Below are positions 23,831 to 37,985 of a stretch of 64,000 nt of DNA, piece after piece. The translations under genes and the position numbers were made by a program. The first letter of the stretch is position 1. Each line of letters opens with the position of its first letter. The stretch comes from Sisyra terminalis (taxonomy: Eukaryota; Arthropoda; Insecta; Neuroptera; Sisyridae). Location: contig OY292276.1 of assembly GCA_958496175.1 (NCBI GenBank), positions 52,589,080 through 52,653,079 on the forward strand, in the 5' to 3' direction. Under the pieces are notes generated by a model. That model did not search any database and was not told where the DNA came from. It saw only the letters and a list, made by a program, of their open reading frames with translations.

Positions 23831-26800
23831 TAAAACAACAAAACTTATCCATCGACTTAATTTCCACACGTTTTAATTTCACTTATTTTTAAAATGAATT
23901 TTTCGGTTGAAAACCATAACATTTTGTATTGTTGCCACATGCATTGTTACTAAACGGTTTTATTTCTTCAGCGAAAAACAACGAACATACGTTTTTTTTT
24001 GTGCTATTTTTTTTTTTTATTCACAAAGAGGAAAATTTCAGTATTATTTCTACAGGCTATGATTTAATGGAAGAGTTTTAATGTTGAATAGAAAAAAGCT
24101 TTTAGTTGAAAACTAATCTAGGATGAAAACGAATATCTTGCTTTTAGAATATGTTACTTATAGTATTTATATTCTTGCAAATTGCAAGCTCGAAAAGTTA
24201 TGATTACTTTTTATCAGGGAAATTTATATTATGAATAAAAAAGGAATATTTTAAAACATGTAAATGAAGGAAAATATTTTCAATTTTTTCATTATGGATG
24301 TAGATTTGAATCTTCCATTGCCTTCTTGATATTTTGTAGGATAAATTTTCACAAATAGGACCATATTGTCAATATGCTAAAGGAAACAGGAAATCATTTG
24401 TAATCAGGGATGAAAAATGTAACTTGAATGGCTTTTTTTCACATTGGCCAATATTTATGTTTCAATATGGTACATATCCTTTTATTGAAAATTGACCAGT
24501 AGGCAAGGCTTAAAAAATATGGCTACGTATTGTGTGCAACCAAAGCATTGCCTATAAGTTTAAAAACTTATAAGAAATTTTCGATTAGGTTAAATCAAAT
24601 CCAGTCCAAAAAGATGTTATTAACGCAGAAAAAATTCTTGATAACTAATATTTACTTAATTAAAACCAACACATTCATGTATTCAGGCGCTTCTTTTCTT
24701 CATGGTGGCCAAAGGTATAGGGCATATCATTGGTACATGAAGGGGTAAAAGCCAGAGTAGTGTATGTTACATTTCCATGACTTTTGGTTTAAATCTAAAA
24801 ATATAATCTAGAAGAACAAAATCATTGCAAGAATAGGTCAACTATTAAATAACAATCTTAATATGGCAGACTTAATATTCGGTTCTATGATAAATAGCCA
24901 CTAGAAAATTCCTCACTTGAAAGTTGCCCACATAAAAATTTACTCACAGAACATTCCTCGCACAGAAATTAACGCACAATGATATGTGCCGTTTATTTTG
25001 AAAGTGAGTTAAATCCATTTCAAGAACAATCCCTATAGTATAATCATTTTTAACCATAGAAATACTAAAAATAAAAATAAGATACTAAGGAGAAGGGAAT
25101 AATTGGCGTTTTTGTTAACAACTAAAATGAAATCAGTAGTTTCTGGAAACTTACCAGTTAAATAATTAACATACTTTGTTCTAGTTACAAGAAGAAAAAT
25201 CACCATATAGACCGTCCTTCAAATGGACTTACGCCACTTTCAAAATAAACGAGTCATATATCCTCAAATGGAAATTAACCCATAGCAAAAAAATATTTAT
25301 TTCATTTATAATTTAATTTATTGTTATCTACTATTAGTATTATAATACACTACAAACCTATTTAAGTAAAATATCTTATTCTTGGAAAAAATTATAAATT
25401 AATTAAATTTTAATATCGTTATACAAACAATACTAATAATTACATATTAATTAAAATTATTTTTATCCTGTGGGTTAATTACTCAGAGTCAAATACTCAG
25501 CAAATATCGTTCCAATCCCCAAACGATGGATATTGAAAAGCAAATGAGAAAATTTAATAGTAAATTGTTATTATACTATTACGAACCATCTTTATATTTG
25601 CAAATCTGTATTAAAGGGGGGGGTTAAAGTTGTGATTAGCTACAGTTTTTAGTACAGGGTTCTTTCAAGTTCTAAAAAGTGAGAGATTTAGGAATTTCGA
25701 GGGAAAATTAAAATTTCAAATTTTGTTGATCTATGAAAACAATGACTATTATAATCTGGATTTTTGGGTTTCCATTGTTGGAAAATGTCAGGGGAAATAA
25801 TCAATGTTTTGTCGTGGAAAATCAGGGAATTTCAAATATGGTCAAATATGGAAAACAAATAAATCTGAAGTTGTAGATCAGAAATTTAAAAAAAAAATGG
25901 GTGATATTTGTAAATATTATTTCATTGAAGGGGTTGAAAAACGTTGCTATATATCTTGCGACATTTACTACTACAAAAAACGGGGTTACATTGTTGTTTT
26001 ACTTTATAATTAGGAAGGTTATACTCCGTCTGGATTATGCAACAAAAAATTTTTATTTTTTATGTTAAAATTTATTTAATTTCATTTTAATTTACATATT
26101 TTTGGAAGACGTCAAATATTTTTTATCATTCTACTTTTTATAACTTAATATAATATTTTATGCACATATTTTACGAAATTTAAAAAAATATGTAAAAAGA
26201 AGGGAAAGGCACTGTTAAATACAATGTTATTTTAGTTGTTAAAATTGAAAAAGAGGGGGAGGGGATTTTCTATTTAAGTATTTTATTAATGCATTCATTT
26301 TTGGGGCTTCATTTAATTTTTATAGATATATGTGGGTATGGAATCCAATGTTGTGTGTATTTCATAAAGTTTAAACTCATTTATCAAATAATATGTCAAT
26401 TGGGATAACTAATTTTATGGTCTGAAAATTGGGACATGGATTATATGAAGCTTATAAAACACTTAAAGATTAATGGAAGTTTAAATTTGTATGCTAATTT
26501 CTTTTTTTTTGAGAAATTCAATTTACAAGTCAAACAGTATTCCAAGTTCTTACGACAAATTGCGTTTAAAACTCGAGATTTGTCTTCACAGAACTTTTGG
26601 AGTAATGTTAAACAGAATTAATTTAAATTTAATCAGAGTTAGATTGCCAGGATTACGTCAGGTTTCCCGGCCGGAATTTGTAGGAATCTGGTCGGATGAT
26701 TTGCATATATGAGGAGAGTATCCTCTTAAACGTCGATAATTTATTCGAAAAAGGTGCTTAAGGTGCATATTTTATGTTAAAATTAGAAATGAAAAGTGTT

Positions 26801-27731
26801 TGAAATGTCATTTTTTAGTCATCCGAAATCAGGTATTCAAATTTGGTGTAGGTACAACAATAAGTATGCTGGAAAGCTATTAATTTGATTATCAAAAATT
26901 TTATTGCCACCTATTAATTTCACTGTGTGATTTGGTTGGCCGGAGTGTGGATAAGGAAAATTTTTGTATTTAGTAAACGTGATTTTAATGTTTGGCCATG
27001 AAGTTGTTTAAATAATCGGGCAGTGGTGAGAAACAAGTCAATTTTTCAAACATCTAATTACTTTTTGATTTTTAATGGAGATTGAAATACGCAATTTTCT
27101 ATTAATTTTTTCCTCATCGTTAATTCTATACCTATAAATCATGTGAATGTTAATTATACGCTAGCATTCAAAAATTGGCGCCTAAAATTTATTTTGCGTA
27201 CAGAAATATATCATCTGGGTGCTCGATCATTTTTCACACTGTTGGACATAGTGATCAAGCATTAAAGCATCTTAAAGTACTATAAATTTTTCTTGGACAT
27301 TGTTGTCGATTCCTCCGTAATTGGACCGAGAAAACAACCTGTTAGCTGGTCACTTTTCAATCTCAGATTTCACTTTAATGTTGTGACAAAAATCGGACAG
27401 GCGTGGCTGTTCAATTATAAAAAAAATTCTTTGATTTGTTCCTATTAAAGAACTTAATGTCACCATATAAAAATTTATCACTGAAAAAAAAAATGAAATC
27501 GATCTTGCCTGTAATGAAAATCTAGAGCAATTATTTCAACTTTAAATATTAATCACCGTATTTACCTTTCAATTAAAAGTATCAGTACAGTTTTTGACAT
27601 AGATTCAAATACAATTCGAGGTTTTTAGAACTTACCTCATCCAAAAACGGCTCGTATTTATACAAAGAATGATCCAAAAGTAATGAAAACCATTGCACAA
27701 TATACTTTTTAATCAATATTTAATTCTATTC
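23831..27731. other. A/T-rich interval, no gene seen
   Basis: It contains a G-run (ggggggggg near 25616) and several short frames (24530, 25804, 26436, 26491) without coding character or splice context. No RNA gene recognised. Confidence 0.4.
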
Positions 27732-28310
27732 GCGTTCCTAGTGGTCAATTTAAGTATTAAAGTGGGCTTTTGTTAACAAAATTGTAAGCAAATTCACGTG
27801 ATAAATTTTATTTTATTTTAATAAATATAACGTAAATGAGATACCAGAGTTGTTGAATTAATTGTAAACATACTAGCAGGAAAAACGATTGAAAATTTCA
27901 TAAATTTCCCACGGATAAAATGCAAAAATAAGTAGTTTCATAACCCTAATTTTATCAATTCGAAGAATAGCAAACCTTCTGGGGGAAGTTAAATCGACCC
28001 AAGCGTTCCTAGTGGTCAGTTTAAGTATTATATTGGGCTTTTATTAACAAAATTGTAAGTACGTTATAAATTTTATTTTATTTTAATAAATATAACAGAA
28101 ATGAGACATCAGAGTTGTTGCGTTAATTGGTAACATACTAGCAGGAAAAATGAATGAAAATTTTGTAAATTTTCGACGGTTAAATGGAAAATTAATCAAA
28201 GAACTTAGTAGGATAACTGCAGTTAGAAGGCAAAAATAAGTAATGCAATTACCCTAATTTTATTAACAGCAATTTGGGAAGTAGTAAACCTTTGCAAAAT
28301 TTGAAAGTTT
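27732..28310. repeat. Tandem duplication, 271-bp unit, two copies
   Basis: gcgttcctagtggtca marks the starts at 27732 and 28003. Shared blocks are gggctttt.ttaacaaaattg, aatataac.taaatgaga and cagagttgttg, then catactagcaggaaaaa. Confidence 0.85.
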
Positions 28311-28717
28311 TGTAAAAATTAAAAAAAAATGAAGGTAGTAATTAAAGAAATTAATTTTATAATTACATTTTCAAATTGTAAAAATTTGTAGAAATATTTT
28401 TTTGCAATAATTTAATTACTATTTTAAATTTTTATTCATTGCCTTCTATAGTTTTCGGGGTTTAACCTGAATTAAATGTAACATACCCTTATGTTTACTG
28501 TATTTTTAATAGTTATTCCCATATATTTAAATTCACTTAAATACTATACTACAATAAATATAAATTGTCACATATTTCTTCATGGGAATATTTTCTTTTA
28601 TTATTGTTTATAAATTCTTTTTATTCTGCAAATTGCTATTGCTATGCATATGAAAACATTTTCTAATAGCCCGCTTTAGTTCATATTTTGTATGGCGCTG
28701 CAGTCATACCAACGACG

Positions 28718-28953
28718 TAAAGTAATATAAAAAAAGATATTACAATCTTGCAATGCATGATGGGAAATGTATCAAGCAGTAGCGCCGCCCCAAGTGTGTT
28801 TAAAATAATAACTATCCGAAAGTATGTTCCTTTATGTTTTAAACGTTAACTTTCAAAGTTAGTACTTTAGATACACTAGTGGTGGCGCCACATTTTCATA
28901 CATTTTCCATCAGGCATTGCAGGATTAGAATACCTTCATTTATATTATCTCAA
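28718..28953. mobile_element. MITE family T, copy 1
   Basis: Inverted ends (agatattacaatcttgc and gcaggattagaatacctt) extend inward through a G/C-rich block containing gcgccgcc on the left and ggtggcgcca on the right. Copy 2 lies at 45899. Non-coding. Confidence 0.7.
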
Positions 28954-30240
28954 TTTAACGAATAGCATTTATGCTACCAAAATACTCCTAAAATACATTT
29001 CGAACACTTATTCCACTAGTATTCCCATTGTTTTACCCCTGAAGTACTCCTTAAATCTAGAAAAGGGATGAAAATTGCTGTGAAGCAATTCCGGAGAATA
29101 GAGATCAAATTCTTATAAAGGCAGTCACCTCAACTTTGGTCGTCTATAATGATGCATTGTTTTGGGGAAATATGACTTTAGTTCAAAATTTTTCCGTCGC
29201 TTTTTTAATTTTCTTAGCAATTACATTGTTTAGGTGTAATAAGGGTGAGTAATAGGGAATTTCTATTCCAGATAGTCTATCTTTATAATTCCGTAGACAT
29301 TCCAAAAAATGGATGTTACAATCTTTTGTAATGGATCTAACGAATTTATTTTTTTTTTCGCTGTAGTTCTTTGATAATCTAATTCATAGATCCCGGATTC
29401 GTTATTGGTTATAAACAGAGCTGGAAAGCTGGGCTACATTGATTTCAGCTCCAATCCTGGAGCCAATAATTGTAATCTCTCACCCCGAAGGTATCTTCGA
29501 GTCCAGTCTAAATTTTTATCAATCAATTGAAGTGAAACTTTGTTTAGTTGAAAAGATTCGAAATTTATATTTTTAATTTTCCTGTATAAGAAGATTAAAC
29601 GTTATGATTTTTAGGAGTTGAAGTCAATTTAACTTTTGGTGGCTCCAGCTCCGGTTTCTGGTCTTCGAGATTCGACTTCAGCCTCTCTAATTATTCCAGT
29701 TTGATGCTTCTTATTAAGATTTGCTTTTGAAATGTTCATTTGTTCCTTATTTTATTCAGTAGTTAAGATTCTAGGCTAACTCAATATCCCCCGTTTCTAA
29801 CGGAGGTAATATCGCCTCTTGCACCAGTGAACCCTGGAATTTTTTAAAAAGATGATAGTACCCACATGAACAAATGAGGGAGATATTAGGTGTACCGGAA
29901 AATAATTTCGTTTTTAAACCAATAGCCTTTTTACTGTCATTTATCTGCTTCATTTATCTGCTTATAAATCATTTCAATGATACTAAAAGACATTTTATAA
30001 TTAGAGTGACTTATAAACTTAGACTTATCAATTTTGGTCGACCAACCAACTAACAAAGAAAATTTTATTCTTCAATACGGTAATACAAGACTCATGTGTA
30101 GAAAAAAAGCCCTCAGATATAAAAAAAAATGAAAAGTTCTGTTTTTCCTTACTAATTATACGATTAAAGCTTCACCAAAATAATATTATTTAATTTTTAG
30201 CAGGAAAATGGGCATGAAAGAATGTAAATCCATATAGGTA
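28954..30240. other. Interval with a mariner-like fragment, no gene seen
   Basis: At 29886 a ttaggtgtaccggaaaataa end follows TA, as at 18317. Near 30000-30130 an inverted piece of family M is present (cttatcaattttggtcgacc, acggtaatacaagact). The rest is featureless. A 60-codon minus-strand frame (29771-29953) overlaps the mariner-like end and is not a gene. Confidence 0.5.
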
Positions 30241-30256
30241 CTAAAAAATTAATTCA

Positions 30257-30291
30257 GCGACGTTTCGGTCCTTTATTTGACCTTCATCAGG
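30257..30291 (-). ncRNA. Hammerhead ribozyme-like motif, family H3
   Basis: On the minus strand: CTGATGA, an extra A, stem II GGTC/GACC with loop AAATAAAG, GAA, palindromic stem III ACGT, triplet GUC. Stem I starts with GC/GC, has an internal loop, and continues as ATTAA/TTAAT in the flanks. All elements of a type I hammerhead are present. The surrounding element boundaries are unclear; Penelope-like elements are the known carriers. Confidence 0.65.
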
Positions 30292-30299
30292 CATCTTAA

Positions 30300-31871
30300 T
30301 ATAAATAACTTATAATAAACTTAACCAAAATAATTTGGTACCGCACCTTAATTGTAGGTTCCTTTTAACAAAAAATAATGATCGCCATCGGTCTATGCGA
30401 AAAAAATCATCACTGACTATGTTCAATAGGGAAATTAGTCGCAAAATAGAAATTTGCCCAAAGAAGTTTCACTTCCGACTGGTGTGCCACATTTATTTCT
30501 CCATGTTAAATGTTTAGCAGCGAAGAAAAATCCGGCTAATAGCCATGAAAAACTATTAATGATAACATTAGGGAAAAGTTTCGCGACATTTGGCAAGTTT
30601 AACAATATCTCTACGTGAGATTAATTAAAATAAATACAAAGGTTTACCCAAGCATGTCTTCCCCCGACCTAGACTCGCCAGGGAGCAACATACCCTCGGA
30701 GAAAATAAATGAACGAGATCATAAATGGGAAAACGAGATTGAATCAAGAATCTCTTCACGTATTTACGTACGCTTAAAAAGGGAATTTAATTCAGGCTTT
30801 TCTACTTCTCTCCTTTTCATTTATATACCATGCCATACATACACCTCTGCCTATATAGCTACCATTAAAACATCTTGTCTTTAGCTACGATCATTGCCTG
30901 TTAATCTACAAGTCATTATCCTCATAAAAAGAAAACAAATCTTAACACATGCTCTTTGAAATCAAGTGTCTCGAAAAAATTAGCTTCTTAAAATAATTTC
31001 GTCAATGTCATGGTCACCATTTCGTAATACAATTACATAAGACATTTATTTTTTTCCGTGTTTTTATTCATTAAAATGTACCCGTTATTCGCCGAGCGAA
31101 ATTTCTTGGTAATTCATTTTAGTTGTATAGGAAACTTAATCATTTTCGACCGGTCATCTTGGCTATGATGATCAACGTTTGAAATGAATTATAATTCAAA
31201 ATCTATTATTAAATAGAAAATGAAGACTAGCAAACGAAATGTAATTTGGCGGAGGGAAATACATATCGCGGTTTTAAATATGGATAAATTATTTGAAAAA
31301 TGTCGGAATTTTATTGTAGGTAATTATGGAGTTGTATTTTGAATATTTGTAATTGTAATTTAAAACACGTTTTCAAGTTTGAATCACAAATACGCGGGGT
31401 GATCCAAAAGTAATGATTTATGTATATTTCTAGATCCTAAATTATGTATGGCTTCACTTTGTTACTACCATAGAGTGTTCAATTTTTTCTTCAACAAAAA
31501 GTCCTTGATTTTCCTGGTCGAAATTCGTTTTTATTTTAAGATTCGTTACATAATATTCTTATCTACGATATTTCCATTTCTTTAAATATAAATCCTAATC
31601 AATTTACGAAAAAAAAAATAAAAACTTTTACAATTTTTGTGAAGTTCCCTAAATTTTATTTGTCATCTCATATGAAGCAGATGAATCCCTTAAAGTTTCT
31701 ATCAAGTCGAATTGAATCCATTTTTGAGCCAAATATTCAATGACATCGTAAACTTGGTTTTCTTCCATTTTCCTTGTTATAGTGTTCATATTTAAATGTA
31801 TATGTGATTTTCATAGATCAAATTGTACTTTTACGATTGATATATTTTCATTTTTCACCAACTTTCCAGTA
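30300..31871. other. Interval with a weak candidate small ORF
   Basis: The frame at 30615-30884 contains an inner ATG (30654) followed by a stretch reading SSPDLDSPGSNIPSEK, in DNA less A/T-rich than average. It lacks a good acceptor or donor and has a hydrophobic unpatterned tail, so I do not call it a gene. Near 31397 ggtgatccaaaagtaatg resembles a mariner-type end. Confidence 0.25.
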
Positions 31872-32800
31872 CTTAATCGTGCTGAATTTTGTCACACCTG
31901 TTTCCTATCGATGACGATGCATGAATCTGTCGTAAAATTTAAGAACTACTAAGTATTTCTACTTTAAATAAATATTGAATTTCATGCCTACCCACAGGCG
32001 CATGTAAAAGTGAGTCAATTTAATAACAATCGAAATGACAGTTGAAACAAATGACATCAATCAGTTAGTTCAAATTGACCTTTGGACCGTTTCCTATATA
32101 TTAGCTATACTGGTATAGCTGTATATACTAGTAAATCAGACACTTCATTTTTAACATGTGACATCACAAAGCTTTTGACCCCCCTGCCCCCTTGTTACAC
32201 TCTGTCACATTACGGCGATTACCCCCCCCTCACTAACTTGTGCCGTAATTTTTGGATGGCCCCTTGGTACTGGTTGCATCATCGATATTAATGAGAATCG
32301 TATGCTATCTAGTGGTACATCAAAGCGAGAGGTACTCTATATTACCAAATTGGAAAAAAATTGCACTCTTCGCTTTGATGTACAACTAGATAGCTTACGA
32401 TTCTTATTATTTGGTTAATATCACCTTAATATCGATGATACTATCGGTACGAAGATTCATTTCATAAATTTAGTTTTTTCCCTCTTTAGCGCATTTCATC
32501 AATGGAAGCGAGGTTTTAGTCTTTTTTAAATTTTTTATTGTCTCTTTTTTAGTCTTTCAATATCAATTTTGTCAATCATTTTTTTCAAATTGTTGTCATT
32601 TGTTTCAACTGTCATTTCGATTGTCATTAAATTGACTCATTTTTACATGTGCCTGTGAAGGTAGGCAAACAAATTTTTCTTCAAAGTTAAATATTTAATT
32701 AAAGCAGAAATACTTGGTGGTTATTAAATTTTACGACAGATTCATGCGTTATCATCGATAGCTAACAGGTGTATCAAAATTCAGCACGATAAAATGAGAT
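31872..32800. mobile_element. Long foldback element, family F2
   Basis: The outer arms are about 31872-32070 and 32590-32800. They share aattcagcacgat/atcgtgctgaatt, cgacagattcatg, gtcatttgtttcaactgtc and gactca.ttttacatg. A second inverted pair lies in the centre: gagaatcgtatgctatctag with its complement near 32385, and catcaaagcgag. A related central palindrome is at 49733-50010. No coding sequence. Confidence 0.75.
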
Positions 32801-34964
32801 AAGTTCCGTATCTTACAAACTATCAACAAAATGAGTTAATAGAAGCGAAGTAATTTTTTTTTTGAACATTCTAATGAATTAAATAAGGGATGAAAGTGGG
32901 TAAAGGTATGAAACTTCGTCATTTATTGAAACAACTCCTAGAAATGTTTAAACGATTAATTGGGTTTTTGTTCATCAATAAAAGCCACTTGTATCAGCAT
33001 TTTTGGGATTTCATCCCCTAAAAGGATCAAATAAGGGATGAAAGTTTGTATGAGAAGCCAAATATTTTCTAGAATCATGAAAGATACTATCAAATATAAT
33101 AAAAAAACTTATGTTTTAAAGTATCAAACTAAATGCTCAAATAAAAAAAATTTCATCCTGAAAATTTACTTTCAGCAAAGTATTACGGCCTTATGTGAAG
33201 ATGTACGATAAAGTTTGAACAAAAGAAGAGAAAAATAATTCCCAATAAGCTTCTTAAAATCCTAGAAAGCTTGATATTATCGAGATTGATAAAAAAAAAT
33301 TGTCTTTCTTAGTTTTAGCTTTATACAAAACTATTTCCAATAAAATCAAAATTCGGAAGCATCATAGTAATATTAAAAGCTGAAATTATCAAAGAAAAGT
33401 TTTTTTTTTACACAATATAAAGAATGGGGGCGAAATAAATTAATTTGAAAGGGTAGAAGTATATGGATAAACCGGTGGAAGGTGAACATTCATTATATTC
33501 TATATCCTTAGGGGTTACACCTACACCATATTACAATTGCTCATGAAAAGGTTCAGAACAACTGTAATGCTCTTATAAAAAGGAAATCTGATCCGAATTT
33601 TTCATATATGAAAATACAGAAGTTAAAAGCTTTTCTAAATTGAATTTAAATATTGATATCCATATTAAATCCGTATACAATGCTTTTAATCTTTATGGTT
33701 GTATAAATAAAAATATTTCTTTTTTTCAAATTGAATCAATCGTGAAGAACTAGTTTACTATTGTAGTTTCCAAATATCCATAGTAGGAATGCTCTACATT
33801 TGTATCTCCACCATGAATTCTGCGTAAATCTCTTTTCATTTAGAAATTGAAAATTGTTATTTTAAATGAAATGAACCGTTTTTACTTTTGTGGTTTTCCT
33901 CTGTTCAAATGTAATGCTTTGGTTTAATTTCATCAAAAACGTTGTTTGGTATATAATATTCTTTTGGTCGTGGGAGTTAAGGTAAAGCTGCTCGACCTTT
34001 GACTTTTCAGTATATAGTTCAAATGTTATATAAATATTAAAGCTTGCAAAAGTTTATTTTTGTTGCAAGAAGAAAAAAAACACAACCAATAGCATTTCTT
34101 CGCGTTGTGCTCTTTAGAAAGATGAACAATATTCTTTATTTTTAGAGAAAATATTTACAGAAATCGCATTTATGGTCTTCGTTAAGAAATATCAGAGAAA
34201 TTATGTTTATATGCTTTAGCCATATAGATGTTGAACTGTTAAAACGAAAAATATTTTCCACCGTGATGCAGTGAAAAACACTTGTTTATTTTGAATTTAT
34301 GGGTTGTAGTTGAGTACGTGCTTGGAAATTATCAGATGCTCTGGATCGTGTAGGATTATCCTGGATTTCTATTTCCTATTACATATTTTCAATTTAATCT
34401 TTCGTAATTTACGTAACGATGTAAAACGTAATATCAATCCAATTCAAAAGGGTGGTTAAAAGATTTTTATGTACGAGAATCAGTGGTGGTTTAAAAGATT
34501 TTTATTTTAGTGTTTAGTAATGAGATTTGATGGAAATGTAGGTTAGTAATATAAATTGAGCGTTGAAATTTTCTTTAGTTCTTGGGTTTATATAGCGTGA
34601 AAATAACAAACTATGAAAACATTTTCATTTCGTTTTTAATTTTTTTTCTCTATTAACAAATGTATGTGAAAAAAAATACCTATAGAAAATATTTCACAAT
34701 AGTTGAAAAGAAAAACAATGTTTACATATCCCTTTATTTTTTAAAAAGGTATTAAATGATACATAACATAGATATGCGGTACCTACTACTAAAATCGTAG
34801 ATTTTTAATATTTTTTTCGAAAAATGAAATACCTGAATAGATTTTTTCTTAACAATTATGAAAGGCGTCATATCACACTTAAAAAAATCATCTAAACAAG
34901 GAACTACTTGACGGATTTTGGTTAAAGTATGAATGCATTTTATTTATTTTAATATTTTCTGACT
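32801..34964. other. A/T-rich interval, no gene seen
   Basis: A short direct repeat aaataagggatgaaagt occurs near 32882 and 33030. Nothing else recognised. Confidence 0.4.
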
Positions 34965-35735
34965 ACTAGGCTTTCCCACTGTGGGCCTACATAGGGCCTA
35001 ATGGGGATTCCCTATTGGGTATGCTCCATTGGCACCCTGATGTTGAAGAAACAACTTGATCTCCTGTTTTCAAAAGTTTTTCGAACTCCCATCGATTTGT
35101 TTCAATATAGACCAGGGATATGATAACGTTCCATAGAAAGTGCTGTAGTTTTCTAGCGGGATAATGAGAAAGATAAAAAATTAAGTTTACTAGTAGCTAC
35201 CCGTGATATGTTCACATCCAAAATGACAATTAAAACAAACGATAATTCTCGGTTTATTCTAATTTGAGGATATAGTTTTCACTCACATGTATGTGTTTAT
35301 ATTTTCCCGCTGTGGGCTCACATAGGGTCCAATGAGGAAATTTTTTATATATTTTTTAATTTCAACGTTGGGATTTCCCACTGTGGGATTACTTAGGGCC
35401 TAATGGGGATACGCTATTGGGTATACCCCATTGGCACCCTCATGTTGAAGAAACAACTTGGTCTCCTGTTTTCAAAAGTTTTTTGAACTCCCATCGATTT
35501 GTTTTAATTTAGACCAGGGATATGATAACGTTCCATAGTAAGTTCAGTGATTTTCTAGCGGGATAATGAGAAATATAAAAATTAAAGTGTTCTAATAGCT
35601 ACCCGTGATATTCACAGATATTCACAGCCAACACTGACACATATGGCAAATGACAAAAATTGTTAAAATAATAAAATCAAAATGACAATTGAAACAAATG
35701 ATAGTATTGAGTTTATTCTAATTTGAGGATATATA
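34965..35735. repeat. Direct duplication, ~401-bp unit, two copies
   Basis: tcccactgtggg, cctaatgggga and tccattggcaccct occur at about 34975-35040 and again 401 bp later. They are followed in both by gttgaagaaacaactt, cccatcgatttgtt and gatatgataacgttccata. An extra partial copy (gctgtgggctcacatagggt) is at 35312. The cctaatgggg words resemble the MITE at 60830. Confidence 0.85.
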
Positions 35736-37083
35736 GTTTTAAGTCACATGTATGAGTTTATATGCATACATTTGCCTATTATGATCATAACATAAAAAAT
35801 GTAGGTAATTGATTTTCCGGTTACCGATTGGGCCCCAATAACTTAAGCTGCCACTAGTATTCAAATTTTTGCCCCTTGGAATAAAGTTTGAAGGAAACGT
35901 AGGAACAAATTTATGCCTCAATAACATTCAAGGCGATGGTCCATAGAAAATTGGGAACAATTTTTTTTTGGTGAAATTTTGCTTTAACAATGTAATTATT
36001 ATAAAGATGCGAAATACAAGAGGGGATTACGGATTTTTTGCTCATTTATACAATAGGCTTTAAGGCCATACCAATTAGTCGAGGCATTCATTGCTCTTTC
36101 CGCGTGTTTTGCTTGGAGATTTCAAAGCTGTTAAAAAGTATTGATCCATAAAAATTAAATTACGTATAAATATCGAACCACAAACTTTTAATATTTCAAA
36201 TCAACATTTTTCTATGAAAAGACGTGGGTATTATGTTCGAAAAAAGAAAACTTCCATTTTTAAATTTCCGGATTGAAACCCCGATTTATTTTCAATTGTA
36301 ATATGAAATCCTTGCATCTATATTTCAATGGAAAACCGAGATAGATATGTACGGTATAACCTTAGCGTACGTTTTCATTTCGAAGAGAATCAGAATATGT
36401 ATATGTAGTATATGGCAGTATTATTCATGTGAAAGAGATTAAGTTGAAAATCAGTTGCCAATCGAAGCGTAGTTGTGAAGTGAAATATTCATTTCCGGAT
36501 TGAGATGTATCGTTCCATGGTAATTTTCATATTTAAAGAAATATAAGTACGTTGAATATTGTATGATGAAATACTCCAGTGCAGAAGCTTCCCAGTTTTT
36601 CTATTGATATGACACGGAAATATTGAATGTAAAAAAAAATTAATTGGATTTTTTCGATATCTGTGTATTGTTGGGAAAATAAGAAAAGCGTGTCGAATTA
36701 TGGTTTCAAAATAATTAGTGTGGGTTTGAAAAATTGTATTCATGGGAGATTGAAGAAAAACTATGGATATCAGGTATTTATAGGGTAATATAATGTCTAC
36801 TTTTACATTATAAAGGCAACTTTTTTTTGGTATGTAGATAAAAGGTAGTCCCTAGCTAATATAAATGTATATTCGTGCATTTTTTTTTATAAAGGAAGTA
36901 GAGTTCTGGAAAGTTATTTGATCATCAGTTGATACCTGTAGTTTATTTTCCAATTTGACGAGAGGTTTAGTTTTCTGCGTGGTTGAATTCTCCCTTTTTT
37001 TGATAAATCCATAATTTCATTCCCTTTCTTCTCCTCAAAATGTGACTTATCCACTAACTTTTTCTTTTTGTCACTTTATCTGT
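35736..37083. other. A/T-rich interval, no gene seen
   Basis: Short minus-strand frames at 35739 and 36489 have no coding character. Nothing else recognised. Confidence 0.4.
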
Positions 37084-37345
37084 GTTTTCTTCTTTGTCTC
37101 TTTCTTCTCAATATTTCCACATTTGTGGTTCAATTCTTTTATTTAATTTTCTTCAGAATCACATTTCAAAGCTCTCCAGATACTCCTTTTCTTGTTTTCT
37201 TAGGGTCTGAGTTTACGATCCATATAAAGTTGAATATTGCGTATAACACTTTTGGAGTTTCTCAGTTCCAATTTTCCAATCCAGCAAAGATTTTCATTGG
37301 TTATTGAACGCAATTTTCATCATTGCTAAACTTCTTTATTTTACT
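37084..37345. repeat. Diverged dispersed duplication, copy 1
   Basis: It shares ctcaatatttccacatttgt, ttaattttct.cag and ggagttt.ccag, ending in attttc.tca..gctaaac, with 38412-38665 about 1.33 kb away. Substitutions and indels are frequent, so the event is old. Confidence 0.7.
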
Positions 37346-37929
37346 AGTGGATTTTCCCTAAACACTATCAGTTTGGTATTATAAATTGAGTATTGTTGAT
37401 AAATAATAATAATATCGTACTTTCTGCTGTATAGTATAGGAGTACAGGACCTGAACTAACGTTTTGTCGCATAGTAAAATTCATTTGACAGTATTACTAC
37501 TTGTAACAGCAAACAGTCCTATTAGCTTTGATCAATTTTACGATCCTCAAATAACAAAATATTACATTAGTCAGACAAGACTAGTTGCAAAAGAAGAGTT
37601 TTTCCTATTCGACATTTTCTTTTTATTCCGAAGTCTACTAAATACTCATAATATGCGCTACAAATAATAAGACAAATTAATTATTATAAATCAATTATTT
37701 ATTACAAAATTTTATTTCACGATTATAATGGTTATTTTTTTAATCTTTGTAATAATCCAAACCAGAAGATCTAGAAAAACGGATTTTTTTTAAATTAATT
37801 ACTAAAAGTTATGTATTTGTAATAGTGCATTGAAAATATTTTCAATAATGAAAAAAAATTTCTCATCGAATGCGCATGCGAGTGACTATTTGAGTATGGA
37901 TAAGCTTATACCTTAACTATTTCTATAAA

Positions 37930-37985
37930 CGGCTACAACTGACGTATTGTTCAGACACGTATTTCGATTGCCAAGCAATCAACAC
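37930..37985 (-). mobile_element. Fragment of H2 element with partial hammerhead
   Basis: It contains gacgtattgttcagacacgt and a perfect stem II (gattgccaagcaatc), but the CTGATGA half is lost. On the minus strand GAAATACGTGTC keeps an almost palindromic stem III. Inactive remnant. Confidence 0.6.

Noticed and set aside
30615..30884. 89-codon plus-strand frame with SSPDLDSPGS
   Set aside because: Looks partly protein-like, but the second half is an unpatterned hydrophobic run and no acceptor or donor borders it.
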